Part shown: positions 1-9,769 of the stretch, piece by piece
Numbering within the stretch: position 1 is the stretch's first letter
Layout of the letters: every line of letters begins with the position of its first letter
From: Zygnema cylindricum
Lineage: Eukaryota > Streptophyta > Zygnematophyceae > Zygnematales > Zygnemataceae
Direction: 5' to 3'
Assembly: GCA_037447655.1 (NCBI GenBank)
Contig: JBBHKE010002976.1
Coordinates: forward strand, 31,144 to 95,143
DNA length: 64,000 nucleotides
The notes under the pieces: generated by a model
Database searches by the model: none
Told to the model about the DNA's origin: nothing
The model's input: only the letters and a program-made list of their open reading frames with translations
Position numbers and translations under genes: made by a program

Positions 1-1562
1 TAAATTGCAGCCCTAACTCCTCCAAAGAAGATGTGGTTCTCGAACTAAAGCTCCTATCACCTCTAGGTCAAAGGAGCCAGGTTGCTGTTTTAGTATTGTG
101 ACACTCCGCTAAAAGACTAACAAAGATTCCCTCAAAACTCACTATTCTAGTCCAAAAGATTGTGGTAGCTCACCTTGGCTGAAACGCAACTGAAGCCCAA
201 ATAAAAGGTCTAACAAAGAGGGAACAAGGCACTTTCACGCATAACAACGGAAAAATAAAAGAACAATAGGCAATCTCAGATTCAACAATATCACCTTGCC
301 CTAGAAAAGATAAAGATAAAATTAAGAATGATACGAAGCGAGCTCAACATACCCCAAACGCAATGCTGACAACAAGAGGAGACGAATTCTCTCTCGCAGA
401 CACCGGAACGGATAAAGTCCTCCTTAACTCCGCGGTATCCGCAACCTGGAACCGTCAAGACCCATCTCGGTATCAAATGACCACAAGTCCCAAATCGCCC
501 AAAAAGTAAAGATAGTGCCAATTACCCAACCGTACTACGATTTCCACAAAGGACAAATGCAAACCAAGATGGCAGTAGGGTTGCAATCAAATAACAAATA
601 AAAGGTTTCCAAAAGAATTTTGCTCAAATTTTCTAAGGTTTTTCTCAAAAGACACAGTATTGAAACATCAACCTGACTCTTTCGGCCCAAGTGCCTTATA
701 CAAGAGAGTTGTCCAGTTTCAGATCCAAAAGGTCAACCCATTGCAAGGAGCCAATGAGCGGAGAGCAAGTGTTATAGAATTGACATAGGACAAATAAGGC
801 CATACCACATTTAAGGCAAAAAGTTATACTTCTTTCTCCGCTTAAATCCGGAACTAAGAGTCCAAAATGGATCCACTAATCTATTTAAAGTACTTAGGTG
901 GCACTAAAACGCCAAACCTGGACCTAAGGTAATTTTTGAAACGGAAGCCGGTTGGACCTAAACTAAAGTCCGATTGATGTCTAACAGAATAATCTAGATT
1001 GCAATTCCAAAAGTTACGTGCAAATCTACAATGTACCCTCCGCTAGGTGTGTGGGAAACTGCTTCCAGGTGGCGAAACTGCAATTTTGGGAGCAAAATAA
1101 CTTGGTAGTCTGTCCTCTATTAGGCGTATACCCAATTGCGTCGTGCTTTGTGTGAAAAATAGAGAAAACCGGTCCGGTATGTTGCGCCTCAATATCTGAA
1201 TGCTGATGACCGTATGGGAAAAAGAGGTTTTGGCAATCCAAGATATATGTGGGTGTGCCGATATGCACACAAGATTGACAACTGTCGAGCGTGCGTGATG
1301 ATAAGAGAGGAAGGGTCCATGATCCACAGAGTTGTCCAAAGGGAGACCTGCAAAGAATCCCAAATGCGAATGCTTCTTTGGGAAATGGTCATGCCCCTTT
1401 CTGCCTCAATTCCTTCAGTGACATGAATGCAAACTTAGGGAAGGAAAAGACAATCAAAATGGATGGATGCGGGAGAAAAGGAAGGGAAAAGAAAAAAAAA
1501 AGATACCCTCTCTCTTTTCCATTTCCCCATGAGGTCAGAGGGAAAAGGGTGGGCTGGTATTT
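1..1562 (-). repeat. Gypsy LTR, left copy (3' LTR, cut by window edge)
   Basis: Positions 1-1279 align with 14062-15344 in the same orientation. Shared landmarks are the opening tract about CTCCTCCAAAGAAGATGTGG and the closing tract about TGCTGATGACCGTA. Gag and pol of the intervening element read on the minus strand, so this is its 3' LTR. A G-rich minus-strand tract just right of 1562 (plus strand has seven C at about 1566-1572) is a plausible polypurine tract. The right LTR copy lacks the 1280-1562 part because it is interrupted at 15344. The LTR starts outside the window. Confidence 0.7.
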
Positions 1563-1814
1563 CAATTCCCCCCTGTTTTAGTCTTTGGGACAAAGAAAAT
1601 AAACAAGTTACCCGCCCAATTTGCAATTCCCGCAGAACCAAAGGATAGAGGGTTGAGGACGAGGGTCCCAAGAGGATGGAAGGCAAGATTGATGCCAACA
1701 CTTGTCGCATCGATCACAGACCAGTATAGGGGCCGACTAAGATGACATGAGGCAGGCAGAGGAACATCAAGGTGGGTCGGCAATATAAGAAAGGTGGAAA
1801 TTCGGCTGGTCTCA

Positions 1815-2945
1815 TTGATCTGATTCTCCTTGATTTTTGGACCATCTTTCCCTTCCATTGTCAAAACACCCTTATTGAAAACCTCTACCACCTTTAGAAT
1901 CACCCATCCTGCTGAAAAATTTAGAGTGTCCTTCTTTCGTTGCATCCTGTAAACGAAATACGCGGGCATAAATTGTCGTTGCCGTGGGACAAAATTCCCG
2001 CTCTGGTATTACGAATACCAGAGTTGATCCAGGTGCTCGGCTGCGTGTAAGTTCCCCATGGCGAAAGGCATTTCGTAGTGGAATACCTTTGCCCTGTCGG
2101 CAATCAATTTCGCGATCGTTCCCTTATTATCGATTTTCGAAAAGACCACTGCTAGGGCTCAGGCATCACCGGGCATGATGGGATGTCATCCAAACGAGAT
2201 GAAGTAAGGAATATAGGTATGGAGGGAAGCTTGCCGACTGAATGTGTACCCCATGGCAATTGAAGGCACCCTATTGTCCCACTCTCCTAAATCCTCTTCG
2301 ACAACATATTTTCGCAATAACCAATTCAACAACTCTACGCACTTTTCGGCCCAACCGTCGGCTTGCGGGTGATCTCAGCTAGTCAGTCGGTGGTCGATAA
2401 GGCAGAATTCCAACAAGTTGGAGAATGACCCCACAAATTTGGAGCCCTGGTAGGTCAAGACTTCGGTTGGTGCCCTAAATTAGGATAGCACTCTTTGCAA
2501 GAATGCGCATGCAATTGCTTTGGACTCCTTCCGGGGTAAGACCACCAATTCTATCCATTTGGAAAAATGCTCTATTATTACGAATACAAAGCGGTTCCCC
2601 CCTCTTAATAGTGGGTAGAGGACCCAACAGATTGAGAGACCACCGATAAATTATTGCCTTGATGTGAATGGAATGAAGTTGTGTACCTCATTTTTTGTCA
2701 AAAGCGGCTTTCACTCGGTCACAGAAAGGATATTTTTGCACAATCTGGTTGACTAGGGTCTGCAACCCGTGCCCCCAGTACGATCCGGTGACTAGGGAGG
2801 TAGTCGGTTTCTGCCCAAAATAGCCACATTGATAGTGGAGGTGAAAAATAAGAGTTTCATGGTCGGCCGGGGGAGGAAACACTTTCATAGTCCCATCTGC
2901 GCACTTTCGGATAAGGTTACCCTTTTCCCACTCGTACGTTGACAT
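1815..2945 (-). pseudogene. Gypsy integrase (zinc-binding and core) remnant
   Basis: Minus-strand reading gives an HHCC-type zinc-binding region at 2945-2690 (HLHYQCGYFG followed by CDRVK). It is followed at about 2650-2200 by the integrase core signature PTEVLTYQGSKFVG and HPQADGWAEK, then a C-terminal segment with RKKDTL and GVLTMEGKDG at 1969-1830. In a working Gypsy element this enzyme inserts the cDNA into host DNA. Stop codons interrupt the core (for example before HPQADG), and there is a frame change near 1969, so it is inactive. The order RNase H, integrase, then LTR on the minus strand fits a Ty3/Gypsy element. Confidence 0.85.
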
Positions 2946-3540
2946 TCAAGTTTGAACACCGAATAGTTGAGCTCTACACAAATGGGGAAAAGGAGAACCT
3001 TGTTGGATGGACTGAAGGGAATCGTGGTCGTTCCAAATATCCTTACGCCTGGCCCCTATCGGCGCCTGCCCCTCCACATTTGCAGAGAAAGTTGTCGTTT
3101 CCACCCTGATTGCGGAAGCCAAATAAAAGGAGAAGAGGCCCGAATAAGTCCCAAACTGATTTCGTGGTCCTCGTTGTGACGGGCCCCTGTAGAATCTCGC
3201 GTGGAAGGTCACGATTTCTGCTAAGTCCGTCGCCGTTCCCATATATTTCTCCGAGCCGGTGAGTTATGCTAAAATTATATTCCTGCAATATTAAAACCTA
3301 TCTAGCCAGCTTACCGGTGAGCTTATTCTTCTCCGTTATCCACTTGAGAGGCTGGTGATCGTAATCAAAGTGAAGTGAACACCGTACAGATATATGGTCG
3401 AAAATGTTAGATTGCCCAAATAGCTGCGAGTAACTCCCCGTGATAGCTGTTGTGATTCCCTTCCGCTCGATTATTGCTTCTGTTGGCGTAAACCACCACA
3501 TATTCGGCCCAAGCATCATAACCGCTCCCAATCTAAACCT
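2946..3540 (-). pseudogene. Gypsy reverse transcriptase tail and RNase H remnant
   Basis: Minus-strand translation shows DHQPLKWITEKNKLTGKLAR, the usual RT/RNase H connection block. After an in-frame TAG at 3298-3300, where relatives usually carry tryptophan, comes QEYNFSITHRLGEIYGNGDGLSR, the end of the RNase H domain. A frame change follows near 3240. Polymerase motifs upstream are missing because 3541-9769 is occupied by other elements. This and the adjacent integrase are the surviving pol of the Gypsy element whose gag lies at 9770-13480. Confidence 0.85.
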
Positions 3541-3599
3541 GCAAAAGTCACTGTAAAGTAAGAAAGGCCTTTGTTTATATTAATATTCAATTCTTAATT

Positions 3600-3792
3600 T
3601 AGACTCTATAGTAAAGAGAGGGAGAGAGTCACCATAGGTGCCGCCATAGTCAGAAAGAAACATAGTCAGAAAGAAACAGGCAGGCAATCAGACAGATTGA
3701 TAGATTTCCAAAATGTTGCCTTTAGCACGATTTGAACTTGGGTCTACGAAGTACTATGTAGACATACGCCTTATCAACTTGGGCGTTAACGA
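3600..3792 (-). repeat. tRNA-derived SINE, copy D
   Basis: Read on the minus strand from 3792, the head resembles the D-arm and T-arm of a class II tRNA: CGCCCAAGTTGATAAGGCG, then GTAGACCCAAGTTCAAATC, a B-box-like core. A body with CTATGGCGGCACCTATGGTG follows, then a GAGAGAG-type tail. The same layout occurs at 18600-18838, 41966-42240 and 43091-43340. The sequence is too diverged to be a working tRNA: no acceptor stem is seen and spacing is irregular. A Copia LTR begins about 37 bp upstream of the head, at 3829. Confidence 0.6.
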
Positions 3793-3828
3793 AACGATAC
3801 ACATATGTGGTTTGGTATTTAATTAAAG

Positions 3829-4481
3829 TGTTATTGAAACGTCACTTTGACTTAAACAGACCAAAATTGACAAAACGACATCTATAGTCAAACGCCGCTT
3901 GCGGACGTGAATCTAACCGTGTAAAATATATATGATTGGATGACCTTCGTTTCCCCCGCCAAACCCGAGTGAATATTCGGTGGCTTCCGAAAATCGCGGC
4001 GCGCTTTGCCACGTGGCGAAACATCATTGGACGCCAGGAAAGATAGAAGGAGGAATGATGGCTCCCAAGTTGACAAGTGTCAACCAGAAGGCCATGTTTT
4101 ACAATGGCCGTACAAGAAGTACAATCGGCCACTGTACCTTCTTGTACTATACACTCTTTTGATTGGCCTACGGTAGAGTATTAGGTAGTTATGAGTAGGA
4201 TTTAAGGGACTTAAAGTATTTGAGGCGCCTCTCTCCAGGTGACCTTTTGTGTTTATAGGCCATCTTTGGCCATCCATAACTTACTGCTCAGGGGAGCAAA
4301 TTCAGTGACTATTTTTGCGTTTGACTCAAGGGAGTCTTGCCCTCATAGAGGTGAGGGTGGTCAGAATATTTTTTTGCCTGGGCGGCACTTATCGATTGAG
4401 AAAGTGAAAGGGGCAAATGTTATCTTAGTGGCTTTACATAGGCTGCTAATTTTGTGGGTTAATGGAGACCATAAAATTTCA
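3829..4481 (+). repeat. Copia 5' LTR (LTR D)
   Basis: The LTR begins TGTTATTG and ends TTTCA, directly followed by the primer site GGTTATGGGCC. Its 3' half (CATAACTTACTGCTCAGGGG, GACTCAAGGGAGTCTTG) matches the minus-strand LTRs at 41157-41964 and 42362-43090. The upstream half carries a CACGTG core at 4011-4016, as do the other two. The start is inferred from the TG dinucleotide and family comparison. Confidence 0.65.
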
Positions 4482-4493
4482 GGTTATGGGCCT
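4482..4493 (+). promoter_or_regulatory. Primer binding site, half-tRNA-iMet type
   Basis: GGTTATGGGCCT is complementary at 11 of 12 positions to the anticodon region of eukaryotic initiator tRNA-Met (GGGCCCAUAACC). This is the internal, half-tRNA priming mode known from Drosophila copia. It sits immediately after the LTR. Confidence 0.65.
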
Positions 4494-4499
4494 ACCCTC

Positions 4500-5226
4500 T
4501 AGGGTGCCCATATTTAATGGATCTGAATTTCTTTATTGGGAAATGATGATGGAGGGAGAACTCTTTGAGAAGCACCTATGGGGCATAGTGTCCGGGCAAA
4601 TTTAATGTCCACCGCCACCAAGGTTTGGAGGAACACGTTTTTCTGGCGCCTGCACCACCACAACCACCATGACGAACGATGACGAGGAAAGGGAGGAGAT
4701 AATGATAGAAGGAGAAAAGGGAGGAGCTGCTTCTCAAGGGACTCCATTATCAAGGACGATACCGACAGCAACACCACTAGCAATGGTGACAAAGAGTCAA
4801 ACCTAACGGTCAGAATATGAAAATTGGAACTATAAGGACAAGGTGGCTAAGCTACTAATTCTCAAAAGTGTAGTGAAAGGTATTGCCATTCTTTTTATGC
4901 ATGTTAGATCTTCTTCTCAGATTTGGGTATCTCTTGTAACCAAATATAAAAGTGGGTCATTGCAACAGCAACAGCTGGCAGAAAAAAAAAATTCAACTTA
5001 TACTTACAAACGAGGAAGTATGAATGATTATTGCAATGAATTAGGAGCATTATTTGGAGAACTAAAGAGTGTAGGTAACTCATGGTGTGAGAGACAAAGA
5101 GTTAATACACTCATAATGAAACTACCTGAAGAGTATGAGAATATCATTAATCGGTTGCAAGATCTAGGTGATAGCAATTGGAATTGGGATGATACAATGG
5201 GGATGATCTTAGTGAAAGTATTCTAA
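4500..5226 (+). pseudogene. Copia gag fragment (UBN2-like)
   Basis: After the primer site the plus strand encodes PIFNGSEFLYWEMMMEGELF, the usual start of a plant Copia gag. In another frame at 4843-5226 it encodes the gag core with TYTYKRGSMNDYCNELGAL, RVNTLIMKLPEEYENIINRL and SNWNWDD. The minus-strand ORF at 40560-40841 is a relative (TYKRGKMLDYYNDL, KVNTLIMKLPHELE). Stops and at least one frameshift separate the two parts. The frame ends where another LTR element begins at about 5212. No zinc knuckle, protease or pol from this copy is found on the other side, so it is truncated. Confidence 0.75.
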
Positions 5227-5879
5227 GTCCTACAAGTTATACTCAAAGAGTTCACTACTGAATGTACGGAGGCATACCAGCTGTACAGTATCTACCATCT
5301 TCCTAAACTATTGTAAGTATACCCGAATAGTTCGAGGTATGTCAGACCGAACAAATCTACTCTAATAATTAATTAGCAAAAAGACAAACCTATGTTGTAC
5401 GTAATTTTTACACCGACATCTCCACAATCTTTGTACCTCAAAAACCAAGCTACCACTAAGCAAATATCATTACTCACAATCTATACTAGTCATATTATTC
5501 GCAGCTCCGTCAACTGGTTTGTCTGTGCGGATTGTATCAAGGTAACCGCAGCTGTGTTGACTCGTTTGCGTCGCAGTTGCTTCGTACCGGCGGCGAATAT
5601 TCATCCAAAATAATCGCAGTTGCGCTGTCCTCTTTGTGTCGCCACTGCGCCGTACCGGCGGTGCCTGTTTCAACATTTCGTTTATTCCACATCGGATCGC
5701 TTCGTGATCCGCCGTCCATTTGTCAATGCTTGTACCCGCCACTCAGTGAGTCTTTTATATCATTTAAATTTTATTCGTTTGTTCGCTCCCCCAATCCATG
5801 AATCCATTCAAACCTCCACGTTAAATTCCATAGCGCACGAACTGTCGCGTACGCACGAAACAAACTTTTCAAAACAACA
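5212..5879 (-). repeat. LTR (3') of gag-only Copia-like element
   Basis: About 665 bp repeated directly at 9111-9764 with few differences (shared start about ATTCTAAGTCCTACAAGTTA, shared end CAAAACAACA). On the minus strand the LTR starts TGTTGTTTTG. It is preceded at 5880-5887 by the purine tract GGAGGAG, which marks the 3' LTR. Confidence 0.8.
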
Positions 5880-7144
5880 CTCCTCCGAAAATTTAGTTTC
5901 GTGCTCCTATAAAAATATGCATCGTGTAATTTTATGTTGCTACGCTTCGCTAGTTCAACATCGAAGCGCAGTATGAATAGAGTATGCAGCGTGTACTGCT
6001 CTCCTACTACGCTGCACTTGTTCGACATCGCAGCGCAGTATGGATACAATATGCAGCGTATACTGCTATGTTGCCATGGTGCAGTATTTTGACATTGCAA
6101 CTCTAGTAGCTACTCCTTTTACCCTTAACTTCCTCCTCATAGCCTCATCTACTGAGAACTAAAGCTTTCAATTTCAACACTCTGGCTAAAGCTTTAGACT
6201 TAGTAGTCCATGTAGATATTTCTACCTTAATGGAAATACAAACAAGAAGTAGAATATTTAGAGATTAAAAATTCTCTATCAACCTCCACTACTAATGATT
6301 CAAAAATATTAGCCAAAACAATACATCACCACTGTTTTGCTCACGTTGCCACGTCCCATTTGTCTTACTGATAACCACCACCTTGTAGAATTTGGCCTGT
6401 AACATCTCCCCGTAAGTCATAAATGTGAAATTGTCACTTTCACTAACGTTATAACACCACTTTTTCCGCTGCGTTGCTTCATTCGTTGCTGCGTTGCGAA
6501 TCGAACTGCTTCCGCTAATTCTCCACTGCCTCCGCTACGTTCCTGCCATGTCTTCCAAACTTCCCGTCTTCACAACTGCCTCTTTGCCGAGTTAATCTTT
6601 TAATATTCAAACACTCTTTGTCTTCCGCGAATAACTTTTTCAACCATTTTCTTAATTTCTATGAATTTTACAGACTAACAGATTTGAATATTGTCCTGTA
6701 ACATCTTCCCCTATGCCATAAACGCCAATTTGTCCTTTCAAAAATGATATAACACCTCTCTAAAAACTGTGAATTCCACCCGTAATCGTCACTTACTCAT
6801 ATGATCAGTATTTGTCAAAAATATCTATCTTCTACCCACTTTCATCAACAATTGTTGTACCTTCCCCCTATCAAATACTTCCACGTCATCCGCTGCGGTG
6901 CTATGCTACGTCACTGCTTCGCGACGTGAACTGCTTTTGATGTTTTGCCACTGCTCCCGCTACCTCATTCTTTTTTCAAAAATACATAAATAACACTTTT
7001 TGTTTCTTATCCACTAACTCAACAAGAAATAACATTAAATCTAATATCCTACCAAAAAAATTGAATGTCAAAAGGAGCTAAGACATGCCTGTAATATAAG
7101 TTTTTCAAAATTAAGATTTCTCTAAATTCACGTTCTCCAGAAAA
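5880..7144. other. Non-coding interior of the gag-only LTR element
   Basis: No credible coding sequence. Positions about 5930-6100 hold roughly two and a half copies of a 66-bp degenerate tandem repeat (AGCGCAGTATG, TATGCAGCGT). The rest is AT-rich with recurrent ACTGCTTCG/GCTGCGTTGC-like words. This is where pol would lie in an autonomous element, and nothing recognisable is left. Confidence 0.5.
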
Positions 7145-7732
7145 TCATTTCTCCCGCTCTCTTCTCTTAATCAATTTTCGAGCATGCTTTCTTCTGCCTT
7201 GGATCCGTTGAATATTGTATCTTCTCTTTTTTTTCTTCATTATCTTTTGTCTTTTCTGAAAATTTTCATATCTGTCACTTTTTTCTACCCATTTAATGTC
7301 AAAAATATTAATTTTTTGTTTTACCTCTATGTTTTTCTTTGTAGATTTGCTATTCCCATTAACTTCATTCACCTGAGAAATTTTAATTTTGATTCTTCTT
7401 CTTTTCATTTGCACTCTTTTCCTCCTATTTTCTTTTCCTATATTTCTAACGTTTGCATTTTTATTACATTTTTCACTCCCACAAACTTCTTTTCTCGATC
7501 CAATTTTTTGAACAGTTTTTCTTTGTTCTTCTCCTAGTTCATCAATTTCCACATCCACCTTATTTCTAGTTTCTGCTTGTAAGTGTCCATCTCTTCTTTC
7601 AACTCCTCTTGCTTCAAATAACAAACTTTCTTGTAGGCAATTTTCACTCACAGATTTGTCATCTGATAAGGTCACAAAAATTGTGTCCCTCTCTCTTTCG
7701 TCATCTTTCCTTACTAGAATAAACTCTTCCTC
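7145..7732 (-). pseudogene. Basic C-terminal extension of gag, behind an in-frame TAG
   Basis: A 176-codon stretch starts after a single TAG (7733-7735) and stays in the same frame as the gag ORF at 7733-8542. It is strikingly basic and low in hydrophobic residues (many K and R, for example RRKRVQMKRRRIKIK) with an acidic start (EEEFILVRKDDERERD). I recognise no domain. It could be a nucleic-acid-binding tail reached by stop readthrough, or simply drifted sequence after a nonsense mutation. It ends at a normal stop at 7145. Confidence 0.4.
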
Positions 7733-8706
7733 CTATAACTCTTTGGTACTCACCAATCTGTCGTCGGGTAAAGGGACAGACACCAAATCCTTTTCTAACA
7801 CCTCCTTCTCCTCATTCCAAACAACATATAAGGTCGGTAGGTAAATAAATTTGTCAACACACTGTGTATACCTTTTGTCATCGGTTGAGTCTTGTCTCTC
7901 ACTCACGAAAGAACTTGATTCTCTTCTTGTTGATGGTCGAACTAGGTTGTTGTCCCATCCATCTCTGAAATTTCTTGTAACACATGCACTTTTATATGAT
8001 GGACATACCCTGAAGGTATGTCCCAAATCATTACAATAAAAACAATTCATTTGCCGATCTCCGAACTTGCTATTCCTTTTAATTTTCTGAAACTGAGACT
8101 TAAATTCCTTTATATTCCTCTTACTTGATAACACCTTTCTATAAGCCTCGTCATCTAGAACAACACGTCTTGCAACAGTTAAACTCCAATCCCTTTTATC
8201 AATTAAAGTCAATTGATCTAAAGCACTCTTATATTCTTTAGGTAGACTTCTCATTAATAATATAGCTTTTTGGGCATTTGTAAAATTTCCTCCTGCCAAA
8301 TCATTTTCTGCAAATAATTCTTGTAAGTCAATACAGTGTTTCTCCATACTACCTCCTACATACTTGAATTCAACTATTTTGGTAACACTGCTTTGCCAAT
8401 GATATAAAGAAGTTTTTGCATACATACATTCTAAGCACTTCCATAAATCAGATGCCCTTTTAAAACTTAAGCATGAAATTACCAAATCCTCAGTCAAGGC
8501 GTTCTTGATAACCCTTAGACACTCATATTTTTCCTTTTCCATCCATTTGATGATTCGGCCACGGTACCGTCCACCACATCCATTAGCTCCATCATCTCGA
8601 AGAAGTTCTCGAGTGCATCCTTCCAGTAGTGATATTTTGATCCATCAAAAATGGGTAGCCTTGGGTGTGGGCCCATATCCTGTTGTCTATAGCCTATTTC
8701 AGCCAT
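7733..8706 (-). pseudogene. Copia-type gag with zinc knuckle
   Basis: The minus strand starts MAEIGYRQQD and has the gag start motif LPIFDGSKYHYWKDALE. After a frameshift near 8545 it continues with a gag core (KCLECMYAKTSLYHWQSSV, LLMRSLPKEYKSALDQL). A CCHC zinc knuckle (CFYCNDLGHTFRVC, spacing C-x2-C-x4-H-x4-C) lies near 8010-8052. Gag forms the virus-like particle and binds the RNA. Apart from the one frameshift it is open for about 320 codons, which suggests fairly recent activity. No protease, integrase or RT follows, so the element would depend on another for transposition. Confidence 0.85.
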
Positions 8707-9110
8707 GGACTACACTCGGAAGCACCACAGATTACCCTTCAAACAGTTGTGTTTGCGTAAGGACAGATTGCTCCACAATAAGCAAAATCACCTTAACCTA
8801 CGCCAATTGGCAATATACTATAGACACAGGAAACTCCCAAAGTTATAGCCAAATCCACTAAGGTATGTAGAAGATATAAGCTCCAGAGTTTCCCAAAAAC
8901 AGCTGATAGCTTCACAAACTAGCCACTTTGACTTCTCACAGAATCTCACAGAGATAACAGAATAGAATGAAACTGAACAAACATATAGATTCTATAACAT
9001 AGAATAACTTCACAAAGTTTCACATGAAAACACAAAACAGAGTGATCACACCAACAGGTCAAAGATGCAGAAAACAGTTTGCCATTACTTTGATAAACTT
9101 GACTGTGATA
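8707..9110 (-). other. Leader between primer site and gag
   Basis: Non-coding stretch between the 5' LTR and the gag start on the minus strand. Directly next to the LTR the minus strand reads about AAGTATCACAGTC, which resembles the common tRNA-Met 3'-end primer site TGGTATCAGAGC with a few mismatches. Nothing else is seen. Confidence 0.4.
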
Positions 9111-9764
9111 CTTAAAATATTCTAAGTCCTACAAGTTATACTCAGAGAGTTCACTACTGAATGTACGGAGGCATACCAGCTGTACGGTATCTACCATCTT
9201 CCTAAACTATTGTAAGTATACCCGAATAGTTCGAGGTATGTCAGACCGAACAAATCTACTCTAATAATTAATTAGCAAAAAGACAAACCTATGTTGTACG
9301 TAATATTTACACCGACATCTCCACAATCTTTGTACCTCAAAAACCAAGCTACCACTAAGCAAATATCATTACTCACAATCTATACTAGTCATATTATTCG
9401 CAGCTCCGTCAACTGGTTTGTCTGTGCGGATCGTATCAAGGTAACCGCAACTGTGTTGACTCGTCTGCGTCGCAGCTGCTCCGTACCGGCGGCGCATATT
9501 CATCCAAAATAATCGCAGTTGCGTTGTCCTATTTGCGTGGCAACTACGCCGTACCGGCGGTGCTTGTTTCAACATTTTGTTTATTCCACATCGGATCGCT
9601 TCATTTGTCAATGCTTGTACCTGCCACTCACTGAGTCTTTTACATCACTTAAATTATATGTATTCGTTCGCTCCCCCAATCCATGAATCCATTCGAACCT
9701 CCACATTAAATTCCATAGCGCACGAACTGTTGCGTACGCACGAAACAAACTTTTCAAAACAACA
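9111..9764 (-). repeat. LTR (5') of gag-only Copia-like element
   Basis: Second direct copy of 5212-5879. Small indels and substitutions separate the two copies, for example loss of about 13 bp near 9601. No 5-bp target duplication is obvious at the element's outer edges (CTTAG against GAGGC). Confidence 0.8.
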
Positions 9765-9769
9765 GAGGC

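Noticed and set aside
3720-3792. Functional tRNA gene
   Set aside because: A- and B-box-like blocks are present but there is no acceptor stem pairing or anticodon arm. Fits a SINE head instead.
7184-7537. Plus-strand Phe/Ser-rich frame
   Set aside because: Antisense of the Lys/Arg-rich minus-strand gag extension.
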